A stretch of 48,524 nucleotides of DNA from an uncultured bacterium (GTDB taxonomy: Bacteria > Verrucomicrobiota > Lentisphaeria > Oligosphaerales > Oligosphaeraceae). A program made the position numbers and the translations under genes. The notes beneath the pieces are model-generated. The model made no database searches, was not told the DNA's origin, and saw only the letters and a program-made list of their open reading frames with translations. Shown piece by piece: positions 14,689-23,029 of this stretch; the stretch's first letter is position 1; every line of letters starts with the position of its first letter. The stretch covers positions 1 to 48,524 of the forward strand of contig URJM01000007.1 in assembly GCA_900548225.1 (NCBI GenBank). Direction: 5' to 3'.

Positions 14689-15963
14689 CTATAATTCTCC
14701 TGGTTCGCAGATTTCCTCGAGGCAGTACGTTCCCTTTTCGTAGGGGCGTTCCCTGATCCAGAGTCCGTTTGTGAAATCCGGGATTGCGACTGGTGCGGAG
14801 CCCTGTGCGATTGACTCCTCGGAGAGTGGGGTGATGCACATCCATGCGGCGGCGTCGTAGACATCGATGGGAGGATTCTTGCCATCGCGGACTGACTCGA
14901 TGAATGCCCGGAGGACAAGGTAGTCCATGCCTCCGTGTCCGCCCTTGACACCCTCGTCCTGGAACTTCTTCCAGAGCGGGTGTTCAGCGATATCCCAGTG
15001 TTCGTTCAGGTCTTCCCAGACATCCGGGTCCCATCCCTCCTGCGTCTTTGTGATGCCCTCTGCGCAGAGCGAGTGCTTGTCCTCCATATAGATTCCCTTT
15101 GTTCCCTGGATGACATTTCCGCGGGAGTACGGGCGGTGGAGCGAGCAGTCGTGAGTCAGGACGATTGTCTCTCCGTTGGCGCACTTGATGACCGTGGTCA
15201 CGATGTCGCCCTCATTGAAATTTGCGGTTGCCAGCGGGTCGTCTTCGCCCTTGTGGGTCTTTGCCCAGTAGTTGAGCCCCCGTGCCTTGGAGGAGGTCGC
15301 GGTAAGGGAGACCATCCTGTTTCCGCGGTTCAGCTTAATCCACTTTGCAATCGGCCCCAGCTCGTGGGTCGGATAGAGTTCCGCGTTCCTGTGCAGGAAA
15401 TTACGGAGGCGGTAGTGGCGTTTTTCGACGCCCATGCAAATCTCCTCGCGCAGGTCGTGGTGATATCCGCCTTCGCAGTGGACGATTTCACCGAAGACCC
15501 CGTCCTTGACCAGCTTCAGGACAGCCATCTCCTCGCGTCCATAGCAGCAATTCTCCAGGAGCATGCACGGGACTCCCGTCGCCTCGCTGACGCGCACCAG
15601 CTGCCAGCAGTCGTCGACGGAGTATGCGCCTCCCACCTCGATTCCGACGGGGAGTCCATGCTCCATTGCCGCGACGGCGATTGGCACGTGGCTTTCCCAT
15701 GCGGTCGGGGCGATGATTGCATCCAGGTTTTCCTCGTAGTTTTCCTCGATGAGCTGCAGGTAGTCCTGGTACCAGCTTGGGGCGGGGCGTCCCTTTTCCT
15801 TGCACATCTTCACAAGATCCCGTGCCCGGTCTTCGTATTCATCGCAGACGGCGACTATTTCGACGTCATCCATTTCAAGGAGGAGCGGAAGCAGTGCCAC
15901 TCCGCGATGGCCGCCGCCGATGTAGCCGATTCTCGTTTTCTTTGGTGCAGACTTCTTAGCCAT
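14689..15963 (-). CDS. Gfo/Idh/MocA-fold protein, GH109-like (alpha-N-acetylgalactosaminidase family)
   Basis: A 424-residue protein. The ATG at 15963 (MAKKSAPKKTRIGYIGGG) is preferred; the open frame upstream runs into the EamA gene. The N-terminal Rossmann domain binds NAD(H), with GYIGGGHRG instead of the usual GxGxxG spacing. The C-terminal half shows blocks I associate with family GH109: ENCCYGREE, GGYHHDLRE, LYPTHELGP and SLHRPYSRG. Known GH109 enzymes cleave terminal alpha-GalNAc through an NAD-dependent elimination mechanism. This copy lacks a signal peptide, so it would act on imported sugars or be another oxidoreductase. It lies 44 bp after an EamA permease gene on the same strand. 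Substrate is not determinable from sequence. Confidence 0.75.
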   Translation of the reverse strand: MAKKSAPKKTRIGYIGGGHRGVALLPLLLEMDDVEIVAVCDEYEDRARDLVKMCKEKGRPAPSWYQDYLQLIEENYEENLDAIIAPTAWESHVPIAVAAMEHGLPVGIEVGGAYSVDDCWQLVRVSEATGVPCMLLENCCYGREEMAVLKLVKDGVFGEIVHCEGGYHHDLREEICMGVEKRHYRLRNFLHRNAELYPTHELGPIAKWIKLNRGNRMVSLTATSSKARGLNYWAKTHKGEDDPLATANFNEGDIVTTVIKCANGETIVLTHDCSLHRPYSRGNVIQGTKGIYMEDKHSLCAEGITKTQEGWDPDVWEDLNEHWDIAEHPLWKKFQDEGVKGGHGGMDYLVLRAFIESVRDGKNPPIDVYDAAAWMCITPLSEESIAQGSAPVAIPDFTNGLWIRERPYEKGTYCLEEICEPGEL

Positions 15964-16007
15964 GGTGTTGTTTTTTGGGTGTGGGGTATGTCTTGGGGTG
16001 TAAGCCT

Positions 16008-16895
16008 TCAGGAAAAAGCAAGGATGACGATTCCGGCGAGGACAAGCGCGAGCGCGGCCGTCTTGACCCGGAGTCCCTTCTCGCGGAAGTAGATTGCGCC
16101 GCAGAGGAACGAGACGACGACCGAGGTGCGCCTGAGCACGGAGAGGACTCCGATTTGCGTATTCGGCGCGGCAAGCGCGTGGAAGAAGAAGTAGTCCGCC
16201 GCAATCAGGAGGATTCCGATGAGTGGAATCGACCACCTCCACTGGAAGGGCTTGTCCTCCTTCATGAAGGGGATGTGCTTCTGGAGAATCCAGGCGGCTC
16301 CCAGAAGCAGCACCAGGTCTATCGAGAAGTGGAACTGCACCATGTTGGCGTCAAGGTGGAGATTGTGGAGAATATATCTATCGTAGATTGCGCTGGATGC
16401 GCCGATCAGGGTGGCGGCGATAATCATCCTGACGCCCCTGGACTTGAAGGAGAATCCCTCGTGTCTTCCGGAGACATTGAAGAGGAAGAGCCCTGCGAAC
16501 ACAACGATGATTCCGGCCAGCTGGTGGAGATTCGGACACTCCCCCAGGAGCAGGAAGCCTCCGAGGGTCGCCCACATTGGGGCGGAAGCGCGGATCGGGG
16601 CGGCGAGGGAAATAGGCAGGTCGTGGAGGGCGTAGTATCCGGCAATCCAGCTGGCGGCGACAATGAGCGACTTGACCATCACCAGACCCCACTCGGCGGG
16701 AGTGCATCGCGCGGACGCAAGGAAGTCCCCGGAGGCAAGATGGGTCGCCATCAGGAAAAGCGTCCCGCAGAGCGTCGCCATGAAGAGCACCGGCATCACC
16801 CGGTTGGAGTTCACGGCGTGCTTCTTCGAGAAGTCATACACGCCAAGCGACAGCGCGGACAGCAGAATTAGCGGAAACCAGCCTAGCTGAGGCAT
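16008..16895 (-). CDS. EamA-family (DMT) transporter
   Basis: A 295-residue membrane protein with about ten hydrophobic segments arranged as two EamA repeats. The first repeat includes ISLAAPIRASAPMWATLGGFLLLGE and the second NTQIGVLSVLRRTSVVVSFLCGAIYFREK; both match the family's repeat-end pattern with a Glu after the helix. EamA/DMT proteins export or import small metabolites such as amino acids, nucleotides or sugars. The neighbouring GH109-like gene hints at a sugar-related role, but this is weak. It starts 6 bp after the prmA stop. Confidence 0.82.
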   Translation of the reverse strand: MPQLGWFPLILLSALSLGVYDFSKKHAVNSNRVMPVLFMATLCGTLFLMATHLASGDFLASARCTPAEWGLVMVKSLIVAASWIAGYYALHDLPISLAAPIRASAPMWATLGGFLLLGECPNLHQLAGIIVVFAGLFLFNVSGRHEGFSFKSRGVRMIIAATLIGASSAIYDRYILHNLHLDANMVQFHFSIDLVLLLGAAWILQKHIPFMKEDKPFQWRWSIPLIGILLIAADYFFFHALAAPNTQIGVLSVLRRTSVVVSFLCGAIYFREKGLRVKTAALALVLAGIVILAFS

Positions 16896-16901
16896 TGGGA
16901 A

Positions 16902-17825
16902 CTACTCCTGGGGCTTGCGGAAGAGCCCGCTCGTCCAATCGGCCAGTGTCCAGTTTTCGAGTTCGACGGCGCCGAGCTTTTCGAAGGCTTCGCGGATATG
17001 CGGATACTGGCTGGCGAGGATGCCGGAGAGAACCACAAGGCCGCCGGGGCGCACCATCTCCATGATATTCTCGCGCGCCTCGACCAATATCGGCGCAAGT
17101 ATGTTCACAAGCGCAAGGTCTGCCTGGAAGGGAGGGCGCACATCATGGACGTCCGCCTCCTCAAGCACCACGCCCTCAAGCCCCGCACGCTGGAAATTCT
17201 CCCGTGTGACGAGGATTGCCTGGGGGTCGTAGTCGAAGGCGTAGATTGGGCCGTAGCCCAGCTTGTCGGCGGCCATGCAGAGGATTCCGGAACCGCATCC
17301 CGCATCGATGAGCGAGCGCGGGCGGGACGGGTTTGCGTCATCGGCCAGGTTGTCGAGGAACTCGAGGCATCCCCTGGTGGTTCCGTGGGAACCAGTCCCG
17401 AAGCACATCCCGGGGTCGATTTCAAGAAGAATGTCGTCGGGATCCGCCGTGAACTCCTCCCAGCTTGGCTTGATGACAATGCGCTTCGACGCCCTGAAGG
17501 GATGGAAATACTTCTTCCAGCTCTCGGACCAGTCCTCGCGCTTGATGACGCGGTCGCGGATGGCGCGGACGGGTGAGGAGAGGAGGTTCGACCACTGGGC
17601 GAGCAACGCCTCCACCTGGGCGCGGGCGGCTGTCTCCTCGGCGGCAGTGTCGCAGAGGACGTATGTCGTGCCGACGCCTGTCTCCAGATTCTCGTAGCTG
17701 GAGAGCGCCTGGGGCGGCAGGTCCATTGCGGCAAGGAGTTCGCCAAGGACTGGGACATCCCGGTTCTCGGTCTCGATTTCGACGGCGTGGATTGGCGCGT
17801 CGGGAATGGGTGTGGGGGCGGTCAT
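16902..17825 (-). CDS. prmA: Ribosomal protein L11 methyltransferase PrmA
   Basis: A 307-residue class I methyltransferase. The ATG at 17825 is used, because the longer frame begins with TTG and overlaps nifS. An N-terminal ferredoxin-like domain (about 1-100) is followed by the PrmA signature KPSWEEF, the block DPGMCFGTGSHGTTR, the SAM motif IDAGCGSGIL and the catalytic-loop motif LVNILAPIL. All are typical of PrmA, which trimethylates L11. It lies between nifS and the EamA gene in a tight run. Confidence 0.9.
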   Translation of the reverse strand: MTAPTPIPDAPIHAVEIETENRDVPVLGELLAAMDLPPQALSSYENLETGVGTTYVLCDTAAEETAARAQVEALLAQWSNLLSSPVRAIRDRVIKREDWSESWKKYFHPFRASKRIVIKPSWEEFTADPDDILLEIDPGMCFGTGSHGTTRGCLEFLDNLADDANPSRPRSLIDAGCGSGILCMAADKLGYGPIYAFDYDPQAILVTRENFQRAGLEGVVLEEADVHDVRPPFQADLALVNILAPILVEARENIMEMVRPGGLVVLSGILASQYPHIREAFEKLGAVELENWTLADWTSGLFRKPQE

Positions 17826-17841
17826 CCTTCTGGCTCCCTGG

Positions 17842-19014
17842 CTATCTCCCAAAGGGAGAGAGGTCCCGGAGGTTCTTGATGATGGGAGGCATCACCTCGA
17901 GCACGGTGTCGATATCCTTGTCCGTGGTATATCTCGAGAGGCTGAAGCGGATTGTGCCATGGAGTGCCTTGTAGTCGAGCCCCATTGCCCGCAGGACATG
18001 GGATGGCTCCAGGGAGCCTGTGGTGCAGGCGCTTCCGGAGGAGGCGCAGACGCGCGCACGGTCCCAGAGCCTGAGGAGAATCGACTCGCCCTCGATGTAC
18101 TTGAAGCAGATGTTCAGAGTATTCGGGAGGCGGTGCTCCTGGTCGCCGTTGACTATTGCGTCGGGACAGGTCGAGACGAGCCCCTCCTGGAGCTTGTCAC
18201 GAAGCGCACGCACCCTCGTGTTCTCCTCGTCAATATGGGCCATCGCAAGCTCGGCGGCCTTGCCAAGCCCTGCAATCGAGGCCACATTCTCCGTGCCCGC
18301 ACGCTGCATCCTCTCCTGGTGCCCCCCAGTCAGATATGGCGCAAACGGGGCGAAGGTGCGGCGATAGAGGACACCTATCCCCTTCGGGGCATGGAACTTA
18401 TGACCTGAGAGCGAAAGAAAGTCGACATCCTGCAGGTCATTGTCCAGGTCGATGGGCACCTTGCCGATTGCCTGGACTGCGTCCGTGTGGAAGAGCGCAC
18501 CCTTTGCGTGGGCCATGCGGGATAGTTCGCGTATCGGGTAGATGTTGCCGATTTCATTGTTAGCGGCCATGACGGAGACAAGCGCCGTCTCCTCAGTGAT
18601 CAGCGCCCTTGCCTCGTCCAGGTCAAGCCGTCCGCGGCTGTCGACGCTGAGATAGTCGACATGGATTCCCGAGTACTCCGCCAGGTCCCGGCAGGTATTC
18701 AGGATTGCGGGATGTTCGACGCAAGTTGTGACGATGTTGCGTCGGCCATTCTGGGTCTTCGCCGCGCTGCGGAGCGCCGCGTTGTCGGACTCGCTTCCGC
18801 AGCTGGTGAAGATGATTTCACCGGGCTTTGCGCCCAGAAGCGCGGCCATCTGCGAGTGGGCATGGGAAATCGCCTCGGCGGAAGGTCCCGCAAAGGGGTA
18901 GACGCTCGACGGGTTGGCGTACTCCTCCTGCAGGAAGGGCTTCATGGTCTCGAAGACCTCCTTTGCTACGCAGGTGGTGGCGTTGTTGTCGAGATAGATG
19001 ATTGGGGCTTCCAT
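17842..19014 (-). CDS. nifS: Cysteine desulfurase NifS
   Basis: A 390-residue PLP enzyme that releases sulfur from cysteine for Fe-S cluster assembly. Visible features: N-terminal IYLDNNATT, His101 stacking on PLP, Lys206 in SGHKFHAPKG as the Schiff-base lysine, and catalytic Cys330 in SSGSACTTGS, the NifS/IscS (group I) loop. It lies 96 bp downstream of nifU on the same strand, so the pair forms a NIF-type cluster-assembly unit. No nitrogenase genes are present; NIF-type systems also serve general Fe-S assembly in anaerobes such as Helicobacter and Entamoeba relatives. Confidence 0.94.
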   Translation of the reverse strand: MEAPIIYLDNNATTCVAKEVFETMKPFLQEEYANPSSVYPFAGPSAEAISHAHSQMAALLGAKPGEIIFTSCGSESDNAALRSAAKTQNGRRNIVTTCVEHPAILNTCRDLAEYSGIHVDYLSVDSRGRLDLDEARALITEETALVSVMAANNEIGNIYPIRELSRMAHAKGALFHTDAVQAIGKVPIDLDNDLQDVDFLSLSGHKFHAPKGIGVLYRRTFAPFAPYLTGGHQERMQRAGTENVASIAGLGKAAELAMAHIDEENTRVRALRDKLQEGLVSTCPDAIVNGDQEHRLPNTLNICFKYIEGESILLRLWDRARVCASSGSACTTGSLEPSHVLRAMGLDYKALHGTIRFSLSRYTTDKDIDTVLEVMPPIIKNLRDLSPFGR

Positions 19015-19110
19015 GGCGATGGAACAAGGCTGGTGACTGGGTGCTTTTGGGATGCCGTGGTGGCGAGGCGGGGCGGCGTGTCCCGCCCTGCCCCGCGCGT
19101 TGTCAGGCGG

Positions 19111-20019
19111 CTATTTTGCGGCCGCCACCGTGATTGCGGCGGAGACCTTTTCCCGGAGCTTCGCCTCAATCCAGTGCTCGATTGTCTTGTCCGCAAGCGC
19201 GCATGTGGCGCAGTGCCCCTGGAGGCGGATTGTCACCTTGTCGTCGGCGATGTCGACGATTTCGGCGTCTCCCCCGTCCCTCTGCAGTCCAGGCCTGATA
19301 ATAGTGTCGAAGGTCTCCTGGATCATGCGCATCTTCTGGAAAGGCGTCAGCGGCCCCACGTTCTCCTTCACGGTCTTTGCGATGGGGGACGGCTGTGCGT
19401 CCTGGTGGGGATGTCCGGCGGTGACGCCTTCCCTGGCCAGTTCGTCGTCAAGGATCTTCTGGATGTCGTCCTTGCATCCGCCGCATCCGCCTCCTGCCTT
19501 CGTGTAGTAGGTGACCTGTTCGACTGTAGTCAGGTGGTTGAGCCGTATCACCTCGCGGATCTTGCCCTCTGTGACTTGGAAGCACTCGCAGACGATGCGT
19601 CCTTCGCCCTCCTCGTCGGCGAAGCCTGGCAGGTTGTATTCGGGGTGTTTCTTCCGGATGTCGGCAAGTGCGGCGCGGAAGGCCTCCATGCCCATCACGG
19701 AGCAGTGCATCTTGGCCTCGGGGAGCGACCCCAGGTAGTCGGCGATATCCTGGTTGGTGAGCTTTGACGCCTCCTCCACGGTCTTGCCCTTGAGCATCTC
19801 GGTAAGGGCGGAGGCGCTGGCGATGGCGCTGGCGCACCCGAAAGTCTGGAAACGGACGTCCTCGATGCGCTTCTTGTCGTCGCTCAGCTTGATGGAGAGC
19901 TTCATCGCGTCGCCGCAGATGATATTGCCCACGTCGCCCACGCCGTCGGCGTCGGGGATGACGCCCACGTTGCGCGGATTCTGGAAATGATCCTTGACCT
20001 TGTCAGTATAGTCCCACAT
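19111..20019 (-). CDS. nifU: Fe-S cluster scaffold NifU (three-domain)
   Basis: A 302-residue full-length NifU. The ATG at 20019 (MWDYTDKVKDHF) has AAGGAG upstream and gives the standard N-terminus. Domain 1 is IscU-like, with Cys35, Cys62 and Cys106 as scaffold ligands. Domain 2 is a BFD-like [2Fe-2S] module (Cys144, Cys146, Cys179, Cys182). Domain 3 is Nfu-like with C-x-x-C at Cys270 and Cys273. All expected ligands are intact. It is paired with nifS and probably supplies clusters to proteins such as the PFOR encoded nearby. Confidence 0.95.
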   Translation of the reverse strand: MWDYTDKVKDHFQNPRNVGVIPDADGVGDVGNIICGDAMKLSIKLSDDKKRIEDVRFQTFGCASAIASASALTEMLKGKTVEEASKLTNQDIADYLGSLPEAKMHCSVMGMEAFRAALADIRKKHPEYNLPGFADEEGEGRIVCECFQVTEGKIREVIRLNHLTTVEQVTYYTKAGGGCGGCKDDIQKILDDELAREGVTAGHPHQDAQPSPIAKTVKENVGPLTPFQKMRMIQETFDTIIRPGLQRDGGDAEIVDIADDKVTIRLQGHCATCALADKTIEHWIEAKLREKVSAAITVAAAK

Positions 20020-20046
20020 TGTTGACAGACTCCTTGAGCCGTGAAT

Positions 20047-20096
20047 AGAAAAAAACCGCACCTCACCAAGACGGAAACAAGGCGGGATGCGGTTTT
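20047..20096 (-). terminator. Terminator after the small basic protein gene
   Basis: On the minus strand AAAACCGCA (20096-20088) pairs with TGCGGTTTT (20060-20052) around a 27-nt loop, followed by TTTTCTATT. It lies 50 bp after the small gene's stop and 28 bp before the nifU start, so nifU may be transcribed by read-through or from its own promoter. Confidence 0.65.
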
Positions 20097-20145
20097 GACG
20101 CAGAGAATTAACGGAGAAGACTCCGCGAGGGCGAAGGGCGGAACC

Positions 20146-20301
20146 TTATGCCTCGGGCTTGGTCTTCGGCAGTCCCCAGACCCTGTCGCCGTCCTTGAGG
20201 CGGCCTTCCTTCTTCAGTTTGTCGACGCGCTCGTAACGCTTGAGAACATTGCGCTTCTCGCTAACGGAACCCTTGGTTTTAAGGCTGGGATGGACGGACA
20301 T
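20146..20301 (-). CDS. PVC small basic (ribosome-associated) protein
   Basis: A 51-residue basic protein beginning MSVHPSLKTKGSVSEKRNV and ending GDRVWGLPKTKPEA. I recognise the pattern HPSLK, a basic RNVLKRYERV helix, the L..EGR.KDGD. turn and the GLPK-K end from the short 'small basic protein' family restricted to Planctomycetes, Verrucomicrobia, Lentisphaerae and Chlamydiae, described as ribosome-associated. A good Shine-Dalgarno (AGGAG, 7 bp upstream), its own promoter and a terminator support it as a real, highly expressed gene. It is the best phylogenetic marker in the window. Confidence 0.88.
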   Translation of the reverse strand: MSVHPSLKTKGSVSEKRNVLKRYERVDKLKKEGRLKDGDRVWGLPKTKPEA

Positions 20302-20361
20302 TGCTTACTCCTGATTATATGTATTGACTTGATTAAATCTGCTGAAAGTGTCGAGTTGCAT

Positions 20362-20389
20362 ACTATAAGCCAGCGCCGTGTTTCTGCAA
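20362..20389 (-). promoter_or_regulatory. Predicted promoter of the small basic protein gene
   Basis: On the minus strand TTGCAG (20389-20384) and TATAGT (20367-20362) are separated by 16 bp, giving a leader of about 55 nt before the ATG at 20301. Confidence 0.6.
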
Positions 20390-20428
20390 CCGCTCCGGCG
20401 AACTTTGGGATGCGTGTGGACGCGGCTT

Positions 20429-20977
20429 CTACAGCGTCATCGAGGCATATCCGGAGGCGTCATCAAGGCGCAGGATTTCAATCCTGCCGCCATCCAGGAG
20501 CGCGAATGTCCGCGGCGAGCCGCCCTTGGGCAGGCTGATGGAGCCTGGATTCAGGAAATGGACGCCGTTCGACAGGGTCTCGACCGACGGGATGTGGGTG
20601 TGCCCCTGCACGAAGACCGCCCCCTTTGGCAGCGGAGGCAGGTAGTCGCGGTGGTAGAGGTGCCCGTGCGTCAGGAAAAACCGCCTCTCATCGACGGCAA
20701 GCTGCGCATATTCGGACATGATCGGGAACGACAGCATCATCTGGTCCACGTCGCAGTCGCAGTTCCCCCTGACGGCCAGAATGCGGTCGCCACGGGAGTT
20801 GAGCATCTCTGCGACCTTCTTCGGGTCGTATTCGACGGGGACGCCGTTGCGGGGGCCGTGGTAGAGCGCGTCCCCCAGCAGCACGAGCAACTCCGCGCCA
20901 AGCGCGTCGGAATGGTCGAAGAACTTCTGGAGCGTCCCGGGGACGCCGTGGATGTCCGAGAAGAAGGCGATCTTCAT
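20429..20977 (-). CDS. yfcE: YfcE-like metallophosphoesterase
   Basis: A 182-residue calcineurin-like phosphodiesterase. Metal-binding motifs in order: FFSDIHG (D-x-H), LLGDALYHGPRN (GD), RGNCD (GNCD), THGH and QGHTH (G-H-x-H). The GDALYHGPRN sequence is characteristic of the YfcE group. It hydrolyses model phosphodiesters in characterised homologues; the natural substrate is unknown. It starts 24 bp after the stop of a sigma factor gene and is probably in the same transcript. Confidence 0.9.
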   Translation of the reverse strand: MKIAFFSDIHGVPGTLQKFFDHSDALGAELLVLLGDALYHGPRNGVPVEYDPKKVAEMLNSRGDRILAVRGNCDCDVDQMMLSFPIMSEYAQLAVDERRFFLTHGHLYHRDYLPPLPKGAVFVQGHTHIPSVETLSNGVHFLNPGSISLPKGGSPRTFALLDGGRIEILRLDDASGYASMTL

Positions 20978-21001
20978 GGCAGCCTCTCCTGGCGACTACA
21001 C

Positions 21002-21877
21002 CTAGTAGTCGTCCTCCTCGTCCGCCTCGTCGGCGGCGGCTTCCTGGACGACCTCCTCGATGGACTTCTGCTCCTCGATGGCGGCGCGGAGACGCTCAAG
21101 CGCCTGGTTCTGGATTTGGCGGACGCGTTCACGTGTCCGCCCGATGGCGTGGGAGACCTCCTCGAGAGTCTTCGGCTTCCCGCCGTCAAGCCCGAACCTC
21201 AGCTTGAGGATGACCCGTTCCCGTTCGGGAAGCTTTGCCACCATCTTCATCATCAGCTGGAGCGTCTCGTCATCCTGGATGATGTCATTCGGGGCGATAG
21301 TCTTGTCATCGGGGATGATGTCCTTGAACTCTCCTTCGGCTCCATTCTGGATTGGGTCGAAAAGGGAAATTGTGCTTGCCTTGCCCTGGCGCAGCCCCGT
21401 GACCGTGCGTTCAGTCAGGTTGATTTCGGTTGCGATCTCCTTGTCGGTGGGTTCCCGTCCAAGCGTCTGGGTCAGTTTTGCCTTTGCATTCTGGATCTTT
21501 CCGATTTTGCTGGCGGACTGGACGGGGATCCGGATTGTGCGCGCCTGGTTTGCCAGGGCGCGTCTCATCGACTGCTTGATCCACCACGCCGCATAGCTGG
21601 AAAGCTTTGCGCCCTTGGAGGGGTCGAACTTCTCCACTGCACGCATGAGGCCGATGTTGCCCTCGCTGATCAGGTCAAGAAGCGGAAGACCGAGCCCCTT
21701 GAAGTCGTGCGCAATCTTCACCACAAGGCGGAGGTTGCTGCTGATCAGAATGTCCCGAGCCTCCTGGTCGCCCTTGGCAATGCGCTTCGCAAGCTGGGCT
21801 TCCTCCTTCTGGGTGACCAGACGAAACTGCCCGATGCTCTGCATGTAGAGCTTCATTGTGTCATTGTCGGAAATCAT
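21002..21877 (-). CDS. Sigma-70 family sigma factor (second of tandem pair)
   Basis: A 291-residue group 1/2-type sigma factor without region 1.1. Region 1.2 is DNDTMKLYMQSIG. Region 2 contains LRLVVKIAHDF, the DLISEGNIGLMRAVEKFDPSKG block and the -10 recognition helix YAAWWIKQSMRRAL. Region 3 follows at about 125-200. Region 4.2 has the helix-turn-helix TLEEVSHAIGRTRERVRQIQ. A very acidic tail (EADEEDDY) closes the protein. A second, closely related sigma gene lies 23 bp upstream. Lack of region 1.1 and the short length suggest an alternative rather than primary sigma factor, but a lineage-specific primary sigma cannot be excluded. Confidence 0.88.
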   Translation of the reverse strand: MISDNDTMKLYMQSIGQFRLVTQKEEAQLAKRIAKGDQEARDILISSNLRLVVKIAHDFKGLGLPLLDLISEGNIGLMRAVEKFDPSKGAKLSSYAAWWIKQSMRRALANQARTIRIPVQSASKIGKIQNAKAKLTQTLGREPTDKEIATEINLTERTVTGLRQGKASTISLFDPIQNGAEGEFKDIIPDDKTIAPNDIIQDDETLQLMMKMVAKLPERERVILKLRFGLDGGKPKTLEEVSHAIGRTRERVRQIQNQALERLRAAIEEQKSIEEVVQEAAADEADEEDDY

Positions 21878-21900
21878 TCAAATACCTTCCCTAAAAACGA

Positions 21901-22842
21901 CTACGCGTCCGCCTTCCGGACGGACTTCGCAGATTTCTTTTTCTCATTCTCGGCGGCCCTGGCCGCCATCTTCTCCAGTAGTTCGGCCACACGGCGGTTG
22001 GAGGCGCCGCCGCGGGCAAATCCTTCCTTCGACTCCTCGTTGATGAGAGTGCGCAAAACAAGAAGGACCTGATTCTGTATCTGCCTGACACGCTCCCGGG
22101 TCAGGTGGATGATCTCGGAGACGCGCTCCAGGGTGCACGGGGTGCCACGTGTCAGGCCAAAGCGCAAATCCAGGATCTGGCGTTCACGCTCGTCCAGGCT
22201 GGCAAGCAGCTTCTGGAGGACGCTCAGCATCTCCTCGTCGTCAAGGAGATGGTCGGGGGTGACGCTTGTCTCGTCCGCAAGGACATCCGTCAATTCGCCG
22301 TCGACTCCGGGCTGCAGTGGCGCCTGAAGCGAGACCGTGGTGGAACGCCCGCCCCGAAGACCGTTGACCGTCCTCTCGGTGAGATTCGAAGCCGCAGCAA
22401 TCTCCTTGACCGTAGGCTGGCGCCCCAGTTCCTGGGTGAGACGGACCTCGGTGGAGTGAATCTTCATCATCTTCACTGCCGACTGGGTCGGAACCCTGAT
22501 GATGGAAGCCTGGTTCGACAACGCACGGCGCATCGACTGCTTGATCCACCACGCGGCATAGCTGGAAAGCTTCGCGCCCTTCGTGGGGTCGAACTTCTCG
22601 ACAGCACGCATGAGACCGATGTTGCCCTCGCTGATCAGGTCAAGCAACGGCAGCCCTCGCCCCTTGAAATCGTGCGCAATCTTCACCACAAGGCGAAGAT
22701 TGGCCTTGATCAGGGTATTGCGTGCCTCCTGGTCGCCCTGGGCGATCCGCTTGGCCAGCTTGGCCTCCTCGGCGACAGTCACACGAGGATAGGTCATGAT
22801 GCTCTCCATGTAGAGCTTGAGGGTGTCGTTGTCGGAAATCAC
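21901..22842 (-). CDS. Sigma-70 family sigma factor (first of tandem pair)
   Basis: A 313-residue paralogue of the neighbouring sigma factor. The GTG at 22842 (VISDNDTLKLYMESI) is preferred because it matches the neighbour's N-terminus and has GGGGAG 10 bp upstream; the longer frame adds 22 unrelated residues. Region 2 is almost identical to the neighbour (FDPTKGAKLSSYAAWWIK), while region 3, region 4 and the basic C-terminal tail (NEKKKSAKSVRKADA) differ. Region 4.2 reads TLERVSEIIHLTRERVRQIQ, so the -35 recognition helix differs from that of the paralogue and the two may read different promoters. No anti-sigma gene is adjacent. Confidence 0.88.
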   Translation of the reverse strand: MISDNDTLKLYMESIMTYPRVTVAEEAKLAKRIAQGDQEARNTLIKANLRLVVKIAHDFKGRGLPLLDLISEGNIGLMRAVEKFDPTKGAKLSSYAAWWIKQSMRRALSNQASIIRVPTQSAVKMMKIHSTEVRLTQELGRQPTVKEIAAASNLTERTVNGLRGGRSTTVSLQAPLQPGVDGELTDVLADETSVTPDHLLDDEEMLSVLQKLLASLDERERQILDLRFGLTRGTPCTLERVSEIIHLTRERVRQIQNQVLLVLRTLINEESKEGFARGGASNRRVAELLEKMAARAAENEKKKSAKSVRKADA

Positions 22843-23029
22843 AGCAGGTATACTCCCCAAGGTTGATGAAAAGGTTGAAGCAGCGCAAGTGAAAACAATA
22901 CGGCACAAAAACCGTAAGCGCGGGACGGGGCAATCCCAGTGTATCGAGATAACGAATGAAAACGAACAATTATTGACAAGTACGACAAAATTATTCGATT
23001 TCTTTCATTATTTTCCAAAAAAAACAAAA

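Noticed and set aside
14490..14756. Plus-strand open frames across the pyrimidine tracts of cluster 1
   Set aside because: The translated low-complexity sequence (repeated TTFFSLLPSLY-like) is a by-product of the repeats and enters the GH109-like gene from the wrong strand.
17842..20019. Nitrogen fixation cluster
   Set aside because: nifU and nifS are present but no nifHDK or other nitrogenase genes; NIF-type Fe-S assembly also serves non-diazotrophic anaerobes.
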